Shown here: positions 6,274 to 6,669 of the stretch, piece by piece
How positions within the stretch are numbered: the first letter of the stretch is position 1
Layout: each line of letters begins with the position of its first letter
NCBI GenBank assembly: GCA_017961385.1
Contig: JAGCXJ010000191.1
Coordinates: 1 to 6,669, forward strand
Length of the DNA: 6,669 bases
Reading direction: 5' to 3'
Origin: Lachnospiraceae bacterium
GTDB taxonomy: Bacteria > Bacillota > Clostridia > Lachnospirales > Lachnospiraceae
Position numbers and translations under genes: made by a program
The notes under the pieces: model-generated
What the model saw: only the letters and a program-made list of their open reading frames with translations
Told to the model about the DNA's origin: nothing
Databases searched by the model: none

Positions 6274-6669
6274 ATGGCTGAGAAAAATCATAAATGTCCA
6301 AACTGCGGAGCCAAGATCGATAAGCTAGATGCAAGCTGTCCTTACTGCGGATATATAAACGAAAAAGGCGCTGAAAAGAAATACATGGATGAGCTTGAAG
6401 AGGTAAGAAACAAGCTCGATGTTGTCGATGATGAAGCCAGGGAGGATTATGCAAAAGGTTTAGGAAGCATTGTCAGGGTTATAGTGGTGGCTGTAGTCAT
6501 AATGATATGCGTAATCTCCCTGATACTGATCATATACTCTAATGTCAGGTTAAAAAAAGCAGATGCCGATCTTCATTCCGGCGAGGACATCCTGCAGGAG
6601 ATGACCTGGAAGAAGGAAAACTATCCCAAATTTGACAAGATGTATGAAGATCATGACTATGAAGGCCTG
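6274..6669 (+). CDS. Zinc-ribbon single-pass membrane protein of unknown function, partial at the right edge
   Basis: ATG 6274 opens a frame of 132 codons that has no stop before the window ends. It begins with a zinc ribbon, CPNC (8-11) and CPYC (22-25), each pair Cys-x2-Cys followed by Gly, as in the zinc_ribbon_2/DZR type found at the N-terminus of many Firmicutes membrane proteins. A charged segment (30-62) follows, then one strong membrane helix at about 66-88 (IVRVIVVAVVIMICVISLILIIY), and the rest would be extracytoplasmic and rich in charged and aromatic residues. AGGAG (6259-6263) sits 10 bases upstream. The gene starts 21 bases after the XylF-like gene with no terminator between, so it is probably in the same operon. 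I do not recognise the full family, and a role in sugar sensing is only suggested by position. Confidence 0.75.
   Translation, partial: MAEKNHKCPNCGAKIDKLDASCPYCGYINEKGAEKKYMDELEEVRNKLDVVDDEAREDYAKGLGSIVRVIVVAVVIMICVISLILIIYSNVRLKKADADLHSGEDILQEMTWKKENYPKFDKMYEDHDYEGL

Overview
The window reads as a piece of a low-to-mid G+C Firmicutes chromosome. A clostridial, Lachnospiraceae-like anaerobe is my best guess. The reasons are heavy use of AGA/AGG and ATA codons, purine-rich Shine-Dalgarno sites, a YesM/YesN-type two-component pair, and an ECF sigma factor paired with a zinc-finger anti-sigma. No 16S or other taxonomic marker is present, so the placement is inference.

Left arm (1-795, minus strand): a two-gene unit. 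An ECF-type RNA polymerase sigma factor overlaps by 8 bases a membrane-anchored anti-sigma factor with a zinc-binding H-x3-C-x2-C motif. The anti-sigma gene runs off the left edge. The intergenic region 796-1012 is divergent. It holds a candidate extended -10 promoter and a weaker ECF-like promoter reading left, and a good sigma-A-type promoter (TTGAGG-17-TATACT) reading right.

Right arm (1013-6669, plus strand): five tightly packed genes that look like one operon. In order they are: a sugar-binding-protein fold tethered by a single N-terminal membrane helix; a YesM/LytS-type sensor histidine kinase; a YesN-type response regulator (receiver, degenerate GGDEF-like middle, AraC-type DNA-binding end); a XylF-like sugar-binding lipoprotein that starts at TTG inside the regulator's last codons; and a zinc-ribbon, single-pass membrane protein cut by the right edge. 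The first junction overlaps by 8 bases, the third by 11, and the other two gaps are 15 and 21 bases.

How they may work together: the set resembles the XylFII-LytS-YesN type of sugar-sensing system known from clostridia, in which an extracytoplasmic sugar-binding protein docks on a LytS-type kinase and so controls an AraC-type regulator of sugar uptake. Here there are two binding proteins of different anchoring and different pocket residues, and no transporter ATPase or permease in the window. That makes a sensing rather than a transport role the simplest reading. The sugar, the regulated genes and the role of the zinc-ribbon protein cannot be read from the sequence. There is no RNA gene, mobile element, CRISPR array or convincing terminator in the window.
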